The notes under the pieces are model-generated. The model worked only from the letters and a program-made list of their open reading frames with translations. It did no database searches and was not told the origin of the DNA. From the NCBI GenBank assembly GCA_026184775.1, contig JANCYW010000016.1, positions 62,001 through 126,000 of the forward strand: DNA of 64,000 nucleotides, written 5' to 3'. Both the position numbers and the translations under genes were made by a program. Source of the stretch: Cyanidium caldarium. Lineage: Eukaryota > Rhodophyta > Bangiophyceae > Cyanidiales > Cyanidiaceae. Below, piece after piece: positions 55,518 to 63,859 of this stretch; position 1 is the first letter of the stretch; every line of letters begins with the position of its first letter.

Positions 55518-56201
55518 TCAGTGCGGGAAATGCGCCGGGATGGTCACATCGGTCTCGACCACGTTGTTGGCGTAAGTGGTCTCCTTGAAGATGCGGTACG
55601 GATTGCACTGCAGGCGCAGAATGTACTTCCCCGGCGGCACGTCAGTCACGTCAATCCACTGACAGGTGAGCGTGTCATCGTAGACATCCATCCAGCCGAC
55701 GCTGATGCCCTGGAACGTGCAGGTGTGTACTGGGCCTGGCGGCACCAGCGCCGGATTGCCGGTGTACTCCGGGAACCTGGCCAGATCCTCCATGCAGAAG
55801 CTCTCCTTCTTGTTGGCGGCGACGTGACGGCCGTCCATGGTGTACAGCGAGAAATTCAGCATGGGCTTGCGGGTGATGAACTGGCCGGTGCAGTCGTCCC
55901 AAGCGTAGATATTCGGATGCTGCGCCGGATTGCCCACCACAAAGTCGTCCGGGCCGTTGTTGCCCATCGCTCCTGCCAGACGCATCAGCTTGCGCGCGCC
56001 GGTGCCGCCCACGCAATGAAAATCAAAGGCGCAGTCGCGAGGCGTAAACCGGGTGATCGTGAATTTGATGCTCTCCTTCAGGACCTTCACCGACGGCTCC
56101 AGGTCGAAGCGGTCTTGGGCAGCCGCCCCCGCGGGCAACCCCACCAGGACGCAGGAGAGCAGGGCGCCGAATATCAGCCAGAAAGAGTGCCAACGAGCCA
56201 T
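55518..56201 (-). CDS. Secreted lysyl-oxidase-like protein 1, copper ligands replaced
   Basis: 227 residues with a signal peptide (MARWHSFWLIFGALLSCVLV, cut near AAAQD). The fold is lysyl-oxidase-like: CVGGTGARKLMRLAGAMGNN, GPDDFVVGNPAQHPN, the disulfide block GPVHTCTFQGISVGWMDVYD and CQWIDVTDVPPGKYILRLQC with ANNVVETDV. The copper-binding site, normally WxxCHxHxH, reads WDDCTGQFI here (residues 101-109), so all three histidines are replaced. Oxidase activity is therefore unlikely; a structural or binding role in the cell wall or periplasm is inferred. It is closely related to the next gene in tandem. Start chosen at 56201, where the signal peptide begins. Confidence 0.75.
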   Translation of the reverse strand: MARWHSFWLIFGALLSCVLVGLPAGAAAQDRFDLEPSVKVLKESIKFTITRFTPRDCAFDFHCVGGTGARKLMRLAGAMGNNGPDDFVVGNPAQHPNIYAWDDCTGQFITRKPMLNFSLYTMDGRHVAANKKESFCMEDLARFPEYTGNPALVPPGPVHTCTFQGISVGWMDVYDDTLTCQWIDVTDVPPGKYILRLQCNPYRIFKETTYANNVVETDVTIPAHFPH

Positions 56202-56777
56202 AGCGAGTGGCGGGGTGAGAGCAGACACGCAGTGGAGGATAACAGCGTGATTGAAAGTGCCTAGACACTGTGCAAATCCGACGAACCTTCACTGAACCAA
56301 GTAAGAACGGAAACCCCGAAATGCAGCCACTGCCAACCCGGGAGCGGCCACCACCAGGGGGGGTGGAGCGTCGAAATTGTGCGTAACCGCTCACAAGCAT
56401 CTGCGGCATGCGTGGGAGGTTCTGTTCTTGAGACGGACGGGAAGGCGGCCTGCCAAAAATAGAGACTGATTGAGACGGGGAGCTGGGTAGGTATTTGGAG
56501 AAAATGGGATGTCGGGCGGACGGCGCGGGGTGCGTTGGCGTTGTAGTGAGGCCGGGCGCTATACGGGAGCTCAGGAAGCGTGTCCTCCACCCATGGCCAC
56601 GCCTACGCAAGTAGGCGCCTGCTTGTGGGGCATACCCTCCTGGTCGACACTCTCTTGACTCAGGTTTCCACACCGAAACTTGTTTATCACTCTGCAACCA
56701 CTGGATACCTGACGCTCACTGCGCCACCCCTTCCTCGCTCCGCACCACTGTCCTGCGCTCACGCTTATGCACTTTCT
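56202..56777. other. Intergenic region between the two lysyl-oxidase-like genes
   Basis: About 575 bases. It contains a C-rich and G-rich patch (ccaccaccagggggggtggagc, near 56347) that can fold on itself, and no supported reading frame. It should contain the promoter of the downstream (55.5 kb) copy. Confidence 0.45.
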
Positions 56778-57449
56778 TCACGGGATGGTCACGTGCGTCT
56801 CCACCACATTGTTGTTGTAGTTGGTCTCCGGGAAAATGTGGTACGCGTTGCACTCCAGGCGGGCGATGTACTTACCCGCCGGCACATCGGTGATATCGAT
56901 CCACTGACACGGCAGCGAGTCATCGTAGACATCCATCCAGCCGACGCTGATGCCCTGGAACGTGCAGGTGTGCACCGGACCGGACGGCACCAGTGCCGGA
57001 TTGCCGGTGTACTCCGGGAACTTGGCCAGATCCTCCATGCAGAAGCTCTCCTTGCGGCCGGTGGCCACCTGGTTGCCGCTGGAATCCCACAGTGAGAAGT
57101 TCAGCATGGGCTTGCGGGTGATGAACTGGCCGGTGCAGTCGTCCCAGGTGTAGATGTTGGGGTGCTGCGCCGGGTTGCCCACCACAAAGTCGTCCGGGCC
57201 GTTGTTGCCCATCGCGCCGGCCATGAGCAACAGCTTGCGCGTGCCGGTGCCGCCCACACAGCCTTCCTCAAACGCGCAATTGGAAGGGGTGAACGACTTG
57301 TGCGCGATTTTGATGCTCTCTACAAACACCTCCTTAGACGGCTCCAAATCGTACTTCGCCTGCGCGCGCACGCGGCCGGAGACCGCCAGCACCGCCACCA
57401 CCGCCGCGACCAGCAACCAGAACGCACCACGGATTCCACGGGTATTCAT
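56778..57449 (-). CDS. Secreted lysyl-oxidase-like protein 2, copper ligands replaced
   Basis: 223 residues from 57449 (MNTRGIRGAFWLLVAAVVAV), a signal peptide ending near VRAQA. It is a paralogue of the previous gene; identity is high in the core (AGAMGNNGPDDFVVGNPAQH, CTGQFITRKPMLNFSL, ESFCMEDLA, KFPEYTGNPALVPSGPVHTC, FQGISVGWMDVYDDSLPCQW). The copper site reads WDDCTGQFI as in copy 1, so the loss precedes the duplication. N-terminal parts and the segment after LNFSL differ most. The frame is open 34 codons upstream, but that part is not signal-like. Confidence 0.75.
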   Translation of the reverse strand: MNTRGIRGAFWLLVAAVVAVLAVSGRVRAQAKYDLEPSKEVFVESIKIAHKSFTPSNCAFEEGCVGGTGTRKLLLMAGAMGNNGPDDFVVGNPAQHPNIYTWDDCTGQFITRKPMLNFSLWDSSGNQVATGRKESFCMEDLAKFPEYTGNPALVPSGPVHTCTFQGISVGWMDVYDDSLPCQWIDITDVPAGKYIARLECNAYHIFPETNYNNNVVETHVTIP

Positions 57450-58099
57450 TGCAACAACGACTATGATTCGCAATGACAGACACCAACGTCGCACTAGACT
57501 GAAGAGCAGACGCTTTAATGCAGCCCTGGTGACAACACCAAACGCGTTCACCTAGAGAATTGTTCGCAATGCCGCAGCCAAAGCCGAGCGATACGTGTGC
57601 ACGCCGCGACGGTGCCGATCCTCCTAAAAATGGCACTCGCAGCCGAGTGGCGGAGCAAACAGCATCTCACAGAGTGCGAAATCAAGGGATTTCCCTTACG
57701 GGAGGGCTGTTTCGGAGGGTCCTCCGCGGGATGCCCGTTGGAGAAAATCCGGGCCGCAAGTGCCCCGCTGTCTGGCGAGCAGGTGGCACGCGGCAGGCGC
57801 GCGCCAGATGGGAGACACGCCGAGAGGGATGCGTGTTGCCGACAACAAGGGACAACAGGGACGAAGGGAGGAATTTGATGGAGGGTGAGGGCGGGTTTTG
57901 TGAAGAATGAGGGGTGCTGGAGAAAGTGAACAGAAGCTTCTCCACAAGATGCACGGAGGATCAGTTCTGGCGGAGAATCACGTCGATGACCCGAGCACGT
58001 CCTTGCGCAGCAATTCGGTGCGCCTACAGAAATACGTGCAATGTACACGAGCTCCGCACCAACCCGTCCGCTGAGAGCCATCCGTACCTCCCGGCTTTT
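57450..58099. other. Long intergenic region with the repeated 16-mer
   Basis: About 650 bases, among the longest gene-free stretches here. It holds the AAGGGATTTCCCTTACG element at 57684-57700 and stretches of purine-rich sequence (gggacgaagggaggaattt near 57860). The minus-strand frame crossing it (57548-58081) has no protein-like organisation. A non-coding RNA is possible but I recognise none. Confidence 0.4.
57684..57700 (+). promoter_or_regulatory. Palindromic element AAGGGATTTCCCTTACG
   Basis: Arms AAGGGA and TCCCTT are exact inverted repeats around two bases. Sixteen bases are identical to 15873-15888; a variant occurs at 9765-9785. It lies about 235 bases upstream of the second lysyl-oxidase-like gene. 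Confidence 0.4.
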
Positions 58100-58357
58100 T
58101 CATTTCGCTCGGTGGGTGCCGCCCGATGAACGTTCTACGTCGATCGGCACCTGCTTTACGTGCTCCCTCAGAAACGTGATCGCCTCAGCCACTTGCGTCT
58201 GTGCCTCCCGACACTCGGTCGCGGTCCGCGGCGGCTTGCCCTCTGTCAGCGCTTGCCGCAACTGTTCGCGGGCGGCGCGCAGCATCACCGTGTCGTTGGG
58301 AAACGCCGCCAAACACGCTCGCCACAACGCTCGGTACGCCCGCTGTGGATGAAACAT
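58100..58357 (-). CDS. LYRM7/Mzm1-like complex III assembly factor
   Basis: 85-residue LYR-type protein: AYRALWRACLAAFPNDTVML then RAAREQLRQALTEG, and a C-terminal helix QVAEAITFLREHVKQVPID. LYRM7/Mzm1 has the same plan (LYR-like Yxx(L/F)xR, FxxDxxxLxxARxxIR, then LxxxxxxLRxxIVQG). Such proteins chaperone the Rieske iron-sulfur protein before its insertion into complex III in the mitochondrial matrix. The LYR tripeptide itself reads YRA. The N-terminus (MFHPQR) is short, typical of the family. Assignment is by pattern only. Confidence 0.65.
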   Translation of the reverse strand: MFHPQRAYRALWRACLAAFPNDTVMLRAAREQLRQALTEGKPPRTATECREAQTQVAEAITFLREHVKQVPIDVERSSGGTHRAK

Positions 58358-58551
58358 GCTGAGGCACTGAATTCTACCTCAACACTTTTGCCACGTAGGT
58401 AGATCGTGCCCGGTGATCTCCGTAACGCTCTCGCAGAGAACCCCAACGCGTCGACCTCCCCCCTGCATCCCCACCGCGGTCCGTCCTGGACCGTGCACGT
58501 GCAGACACCCATACGCGCCCTCTCTCTCCCATCTTCTCCTGCAAACACGCT

Positions 58552-59487
58552 TTACATGCGCAACATCACGCCCTGCAGTTTGGGCAGCATCTCCTGCACG
58601 CCGCCGGTCAGGGCAAACCGCCGCAGTCGCCCTCGTGAGGCGTAATACCGCTCAATCGGTTCGTGCTCCCGCTCGTACACCTCCAGCCGATGACGCACGA
58701 CGCTCTCGGTGTCGTCCTCGCGCACGCTCAACACGCCGCCGCAGCGCTCCACAAAGGTGCAGTGCTCCCGCAGCGCGGCGCAATCGAGCGGCGTGCCTTG
58801 TGCATCCCGACGGCAATCACACGGCCGCGGCTCGTCCGCATATCGACAGTACGGCGGCAGCAGCGGCGGCATGTGCAGACCGTGCTGCCGGATGTTGGCG
58901 AAATTGAAGGTGCGTCCACAGCGACGACAATACCGCCGCGCCGTCAACTTGGTCAGCAGCACCTCGCGCGGCAGCGTCAGCACCAGCGCGCTGTCGATGC
59001 ACGTCACCCGGTCCAGCTGTTGCGCCTGTTCCAAAGTGCGCGGATAACCGTCGAGGATGAAGCCGGCGTCGCCGCGGGCGCGCAACGTCCGCTGCACCAA
59101 CTCGTCGATCAGTTCGGACGGCACCAACTCGCCGCGCTTCACATAGGGCGCCATACGCCGCGCCAAATCGTTATCGCCGTGCTCCAGTGTCTCCCGCACC
59201 ACGTCGCCCACGCTGATATGCGGTACCTGCCACGCCCGCGCCAGCCGCGAGGCGTACGTGCCCTTGCCCACGCCCGGCGCCCCGATGAACACCACTCGAG
59301 GAGACGAAGGTGCAGAATCTGTAACATGAGAGCGCCCTCGAGTGTTGAGACGAGGCGCCGCCGTCAGCGTGAGACCGAGGGATGCCCCGGCGCGTAACGC
59401 CGGTCGGCCCCACGGCTTTCCCAACACGAGGCGGATCATCGCCACCGCCAGTGCCTCGATCCGGAAACGCTGCACGGAGCGCACCAC
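58552..59487 (-). CDS. Organellar adenylate kinase with a Cys-rich LID insertion
   Basis: Adenylate kinase (ATP + AMP = 2 ADP). P-loop VFIGAPGVGKGTYASRLARA, NMP-binding segment VPHISVGDVVRETLE, GFILDGYPRTLEQAQQLD, LID start RRYCRRCGRTFNFANI, and a C-terminal part with DDTESVVRHRLEVYEREHEP. MPPLLPPYC within the LID matches plant organellar adenylate kinases. About 30 residues are then inserted (ADEPRPCDCRRDAQGT, DCAALREHC, FVERCGG) with several cysteines. The N-terminal about 70 residues are basic and hydrophobic (MIRLVLGKPWGRPALRAGAS from 59439), a likely mitochondrial or plastid leader. Start 59487 or 59439. Confidence 0.9.
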   Translation of the reverse strand: MVRSVQRFRIEALAVAMIRLVLGKPWGRPALRAGASLGLTLTAAPRLNTRGRSHVTDSAPSSPRVVFIGAPGVGKGTYASRLARAWQVPHISVGDVVRETLEHGDNDLARRMAPYVKRGELVPSELIDELVQRTLRARGDAGFILDGYPRTLEQAQQLDRVTCIDSALVLTLPREVLLTKLTARRYCRRCGRTFNFANIRQHGLHMPPLLPPYCRYADEPRPCDCRRDAQGTPLDCAALREHCTFVERCGGVLSVREDDTESVVRHRLEVYEREHEPIERYYASRGRLRRFALTGGVQEMLPKLQGVMLRM

Positions 59488-59753
59488 AGCCTATTCTCGC
59501 CCCTCCTATTCCACTACCTATTCTGCCGTGCTACGCCCCTCGCTTACCCTGACGCTCTCCATCCCTCGGGCGCGTCTACCGACACCACGCACACCGCCTC
59601 TCCCGACTGGCATGCCCCCGACGCGCAACGGCGGACGGGCATCATGGAGGAGCGCTCGCGATGCCACGCCTCTCGCAACAGTGAGCTATGGCGACGATAG
59701 CACACCGAGCCACGACATATCCCATACACTCCACATATCGTTCCGTCTCTCAT

Positions 59754-62342
59754 TTACTTCGCTCCCGTCCTCACCGCACTCCTCTCCGGTTGCCACACTC
59801 GCACGCGCACCTCGTAATCGCGCTCCCGATGCATGCTGGCGACGACCACCGATACGCGCTCACCGACGGCCGGCACCTCTTTCACTTGCTGCTCCTCTTC
59901 GCTCTTCTTTCGCTCACCGTCACGTCGGGGCGACCATTCTAAAGTGGCCGTGAGGCCGCCATCGAGCAACACCTCGGCGGAACGGCCGTCGGCCGACCGT
60001 TGACGCACCACCGCAGTGGTCTTCGGTGCCGGTGCCCCGGTCGATAGTGCGCGGGCCTGTCGCTGGGCCAGTGCATCGAATAGTAGCGCCCGTTGCGCGC
60101 GCGACTGCGTCGACATGCCCCGCTGCACTGCGCGGCGCACCTCCGCCGTCAACTGCGCCACTTGCGTCATGCTCAGCGGCGCCGCACTGCCAGCGGCGCC
60201 GCCCTGCCGTTGCCGCATGGCCAGCACCACCTGCCGCAACGCCACCAGATCCAAATACCGTCGCAGCGGCGCCGTGCCGAACCGCACCTGCCAGTACTCC
60301 CTTCCGGCACCGCCATCGCCCGGCATCGGCCCGGCCAGCGGCACCGGAATGCGCTGGCGGCGAGCGTACCGCGCCAGCGCCTCCCCGGCCGCCATCAGCA
60401 CCGCATCCACGAAACCGTGCGTGCGCGAGGCAGTGAATTCCGACACCTGCAACCAGCCGCTGCGATGCTGTCGCACCGAGGTGACCCGACCGTGGCTCTT
60501 GGCGCGCCGAGAGGCCAGACGCGCGTGCACCCGTCGCGCCAGACCCGGCGAACGCATGGCCCGTCGCAGCGCCGCCGCTGCCGCCGCCGCTGCGCCCAGA
60601 GGCGGTTCCTCTTCGGTTACGGCGTCGGCCTCCGTCCACCACCGATCCACCTGGTCGTAGCTGAGTCGTTGCACTTCCGGCACCACTTGCTCCCGCACCG
60701 CAAACCAACTCAGCCGCCCCACATCCCCTCCGTCCTCCGCGACTCCCTCGTCTGCAAATCGCATCGAGACGGTGAGCACCGGCGTCGGTTGCCATTCGGA
60801 GAACGACGCCGCCTCCGACAATGACGGCGGCAGCAGATGCAACGGCTGGCCCGGCAAGTACAACGACTGCGCCCGTTCCCGTGCCACCCGGTCGATCAGG
60901 CCGTCCGCCGGCACGCGGCTGCCCAGCTCGGTGACGTGCACGTGCACCGTCAGCGCGCCTGTCGCCGACCACTCCAGCGACAGCGCATCGTCCAGAAAGC
61001 GCGCTGCCGGGGCATCGATGCAGTAGACGGCGGTGTCCGGCGGCAGCGTCGGTGACAACGCCTGTCGCTGTGCCGTCCACTGCGCCCGTAGCTGTTGGGC
61101 GGCGTGCAACACCTCGGGCGCGAACGCCCACACGCGGCGCATATCGTCCGAGGCGCTGGAAGCGGAACCGTGATCGTTGCTATGGGACGCTGCCCAGTAG
61201 CCCGCGTCCAGCAATACTTGCGCAGCGGCGGTCGCCTCCAGCGGCAAGCCCAGTCGTCGCAGCACCGCGGCCGCCAGCGGCGGCACTGTGGATGAAGACG
61301 TTGACATGCCCGCGCTGGCCAGCGTCTCCAACTCGCGCACGATCGACAGGTGTTCCGCTCGCTGCAGCACATCCGGAAAGGTCGTCGTCGCTGTCGACAC
61401 GTCGCTGATCGCCTCGCTTTGTTCACGGCGTCGCAGCACTCGCCCACAAAACGTCTCCACGAGGCGCGTGCGCACCGCGGCATCGGGCAGTGCCCGCCAT
61501 CCGCCGCCCTCCATCGGCACCCGCTTGAAGTGCACATGATCCGCGGCCAACAGCCACGCAGCCACCACCCGCATGCACAGCTGGTCGATGGCGCCCGCAG
61601 CAGTGGTGCCGTACTGTCGGCGGCGTCGGTCTTGCCACGCATCCCACAGCAACGTGGCCAGCACGCCCGAATGGGTCACGTGCGCCGTGCCATGAGACGA
61701 GGAGCAGGAGGATGCAGTCGTTGCGGTCTTTCGCGCGGACCGTCGTGGTTGGCGCGGCTTTTGCTGCAACACCGCCCGCCAGTGGTCGCGCAGCTCTCCA
61801 AACGCCCAGTCCCAGCTCCAAGCGTCGCCATGGCCGCCGCCGCCGCCGCCGCTGCTGCTGCTGCTGCTCGTGGTGGTGGTGGTGGGGGAGTCGGTGGCCT
61901 TCATCCATTCGCGCGCCTGGACGCACGCACGACGCACTTGCTCCAGTGTCCACTCGTCATCGTTGTCGTTGTCGTCACCGCCGTCAGCGCTTTCCCAGAC
62001 ACTGATGAGCTGGTCGGCCGCTACCACCTCCGCCGCGCCCGTCTCCACCGACACCACCTCCACCGCCTTCGCCGACACCTTCCGCTTCACCCGCACGACC
62101 TGCACCTGCCCTCGTAACCACACTTCAGCGATGACCACCGGCGGCGGGCGCGCCCGTTGCGGCGCGTGCCGAGCGAGCAAGAGAGGAGGCGGCCGACAGG
62201 TCGGTCGTCGCGCCCGCCGCCATCGAAAAACAGCGGGCGTTGTGCAGCTCCAGCCACCAACTTGCTGCACTGATCGTGCCTGAGCGCCCCTCCTCTTGCA
62301 TTTTACACTGGGAAATATCCACGCCACCTCCCACGCCTCCAT
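59754..62342 (-). CDS. Organellar RNase II/RNB-family exoribonuclease
   Basis: RNB-fold 3'-5' exoribonuclease, like plant RNR1 or fungal Dss1, acting on organelle transcripts. The catalytic region is YCIDAPAARFLDDALSLEWS, followed by VHVHVTELGSRVPADGLID, RAQSLYLPGQPLHLLPPSLS, FAVREQVVPEVQRLSYDQVD, then FTASRTHGFVDAVLMAAGEA and RFGTAPLRRYLDLVALRQVV (canonical TSPLRRYxDLxxHRQL). A C-terminal S1-like part follows (GERVSVVVASMHRERDYEVR). In the metal site the second Asp of the usual D-x5-D-x-D-D pattern is Phe. I took the ATG at 62342 (MEAWEVAWIFPSVKCKRRGA, 862 residues); the frame is open to 62564. A Ser/Gly-rich run (TTTTTSSSSSSGGGGGG) lies near residue 160. Confidence 0.85.
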   Translation of the reverse strand: MEAWEVAWIFPSVKCKRRGAQARSVQQVGGWSCTTPAVFRWRRARRPTCRPPPLLLARHAPQRARPPPVVIAEVWLRGQVQVVRVKRKVSAKAVEVVSVETGAAEVVAADQLISVWESADGGDDNDNDDEWTLEQVRRACVQAREWMKATDSPTTTTTSSSSSSGGGGGGHGDAWSWDWAFGELRDHWRAVLQQKPRQPRRSARKTATTASSCSSSHGTAHVTHSGVLATLLWDAWQDRRRRQYGTTAAGAIDQLCMRVVAAWLLAADHVHFKRVPMEGGGWRALPDAAVRTRLVETFCGRVLRRREQSEAISDVSTATTTFPDVLQRAEHLSIVRELETLASAGMSTSSSTVPPLAAAVLRRLGLPLEATAAAQVLLDAGYWAASHSNDHGSASSASDDMRRVWAFAPEVLHAAQQLRAQWTAQRQALSPTLPPDTAVYCIDAPAARFLDDALSLEWSATGALTVHVHVTELGSRVPADGLIDRVARERAQSLYLPGQPLHLLPPSLSEAASFSEWQPTPVLTVSMRFADEGVAEDGGDVGRLSWFAVREQVVPEVQRLSYDQVDRWWTEADAVTEEEPPLGAAAAAAAALRRAMRSPGLARRVHARLASRRAKSHGRVTSVRQHRSGWLQVSEFTASRTHGFVDAVLMAAGEALARYARRQRIPVPLAGPMPGDGGAGREYWQVRFGTAPLRRYLDLVALRQVVLAMRQRQGGAAGSAAPLSMTQVAQLTAEVRRAVQRGMSTQSRAQRALLFDALAQRQARALSTGAPAPKTTAVVRQRSADGRSAEVLLDGGLTATLEWSPRRDGERKKSEEEQQVKEVPAVGERVSVVVASMHRERDYEVRVRVWQPERSAVRTGAK

Positions 62343-62418
62343 TCGGTGCTCCCCGACGATACCTCTGTCGCTGCCGACCAGCGTGTCTGCCGACGCCGGA
62401 CGACGCTGGCCTTGCGGC

Positions 62419-62457
62419 ATCGCTCGATGGATCGCTCGATCGATCGCTCGATCGATT
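62419..62457. repeat. ATCGCTCG short tandem repeat
   Basis: Imperfect units of atcgctcg and atcgatcg in the divergent gap between the RNB gene and the coiled-coil gene; partly self-complementary because of CGATCG. Confidence 0.8.
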
Positions 62458-62506
62458 CCGCCTGGGGTGCGCGTGCGGCGAGCGCTCGGCTCTGGTGAGC
62501 GCTCGC

Positions 62507-63148
62507 ATGGCCGCGCCGGTGGCCCTCTCGACGGGGGGTGATGGGGTGAGCGAGGCGGAGGCATCGCTGAGGAGCTTTGAGGCGTACCTGGATCAGCTGA
62601 CTGAGAGGGTTAACGAGTTGCAGCGCCAGGTGCGTGATGGGGGCGGCGGCGCTGAGGAGCTGCGACCGACGTCGGCCTCGGTGACCGCTGTGCGAACGCT
62701 GCTGGAGGCAGTGGAGAGGTGCGGACTCGATGAAGTCGGTGATGAAGAGGCGTGGGGTATGGTGGCGCAGCAGTTGCGGGAGCGAAGAGCGGACGTGCCA
62801 TCGATTGCGGCGACGGACGGGGCGGCGTGTCGGGCGTGGTATCGGACGGTGCACGCGCTGCAGAGGGAGACGCAGGCGCTGGACGAGGAACTGACTCGGT
62901 TGCTGGTGCGACTGGATGCGGTGCCGGGCATATCGCGTGAAGACTTGTCGCGCGCCATACAGAACCACTGCAACGCCCAGGCGCGCCGCATCAGTGCGCT
63001 GCTCAGCCGGCGAAAGCGCCTCATCCAGCGGTGTCAAGCACTGGGTGACGGTTTGGAGCAGTGGGCGCAGCTGCAGGGACTGCTACCCGAAGCGGTGGTG
63101 AATGGCGTAGGAGAAGAGGAGGCGCAGGATGAGGTGCGAGAGGCATGA
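62507..63148 (+). CDS. Unknown coiled-coil protein
   Basis: 213 residues from the ATG at 62507 (MAAPVALSTGGDGVSEAEAS). Almost all helical: FEAYLDQLTERVNELQRQVR, AVRTLLEAVERCGLDEVGDE, TVHALQRETQALDEELTRLL and SALLSRRKRLIQRCQALGDG have heptad-like leucine spacing. It ends acidic (EEEAQDEVREA). No signal, membrane span or catalytic motif. It could belong to a tethering, cytoskeletal or kinetochore complex; I do not recognise the family. The frame continues upstream to 62240, where it is antisense to the RNB gene. Confidence 0.6.
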   Translation: MAAPVALSTGGDGVSEAEASLRSFEAYLDQLTERVNELQRQVRDGGGGAEELRPTSASVTAVRTLLEAVERCGLDEVGDEEAWGMVAQQLRERRADVPSIAATDGAACRAWYRTVHALQRETQALDEELTRLLVRLDAVPGISREDLSRAIQNHCNAQARRISALLSRRKRLIQRCQALGDGLEQWAQLQGLLPEAVVNGVGEEEAQDEVREA

Positions 63149-63439
63149 GGAGGAAGGGCGAGAGGGCGGAGTGTCGTGGTCTGTAAAGCGCTGGGGTGTG
63201 CGTCCAGCATCCGCGGCAACGCCGGATCAGAGCGGAGACGGGATGGCGGCTTTCATGGGCAGCTGGAATCGGTCGCTAGACGTGTTGTCGTTCCCTGCTC
63301 CGCATCGTCTGCTGTTTCTCCTGCTGAGCTTTTGTGGAGGCGCCCCGCGCATCGTCGCGTTCGAATCGCCCGGAGCGGTCGCGCCTGCGTTGCCGTTTCT
63401 CCTCTGCCCTGCGCTCGAGGACGCGTTCCGCACGATCTC

Positions 63440-63859
63440 ATGCACCGCGAGCCCGTCCCGTGGTTCCTCATCTCATGCTTTTTATGCACGTTTCTTACTT
63501 TGTGCCTCACTGGCACGCTTCCCACGCAGGCCGCAGTGGTGATGGTACCGCCAGGAGCGTGCGAGAACGCCACGCACTGCCTCTGCCGTGTGGACAACAT
63601 CCGCATGCTGAGCCTGTACCCGCTGGAAGACGGCGAGCGCCCGGTGAATGAGAAGATGTCGTGTGAGGCGCGACCACGTGGCGCCCGCGCCTCCCACCGC
63701 TGCACCTGTAGCGGCGGTGAGTTGTGCGTCAAGACGGGCGACCACTACTCCGTGCAGCCGGTGGGCGCCATCGATGCTGCTGCCCTGCGCGCCGCCGCGT
63801 ACTGGACGCGGGAGTGTGCTCGCCGCTACGGACCAGCCGTAAAGCCGGTCATCAAGTAG
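63440..63859 (+). CDS. Small secreted cysteine-rich protein, unknown
   Basis: 139 residues from the ATG at 63440. MHREPVPWFLISCFLCTFLT with LCLTGTLPTQAA is a clear signal peptide or anchor. The mature part has about seven cysteines in CENATHCLCRVDN, MSCEARP, RCTCSGGELCVKTGD and WTRECARRYG, suggesting disulfides, and one NAT sequon. The frame is open to 63176 without leader character, so the signal peptide decides the start. No family was recognised. Confidence 0.55.
   Translation: MHREPVPWFLISCFLCTFLTLCLTGTLPTQAAVVMVPPGACENATHCLCRVDNIRMLSLYPLEDGERPVNEKMSCEARPRGARASHRCTCSGGELCVKTGDHYSVQPVGAIDAAALRAAAYWTRECARRYGPAVKPVIK

Noticed and set aside
57640-57710. tRNA-like segment starting gcagccgagtggc
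   Set aside because: It has an A-box-like start but no B-box and no cloverleaf pairing.
57548-58081. 177-codon minus-strand frame in the intergenic gap
   Set aside because: No signal, helix pattern or motif, and a composition unlike neighbouring proteins.
63340-63385. tRNA-like B-box (gttcgaatc)
   Set aside because: The flanking bases do not form a T-arm stem and no A-box or acceptor stem pairs with it; a chance match near the secreted-protein gene.
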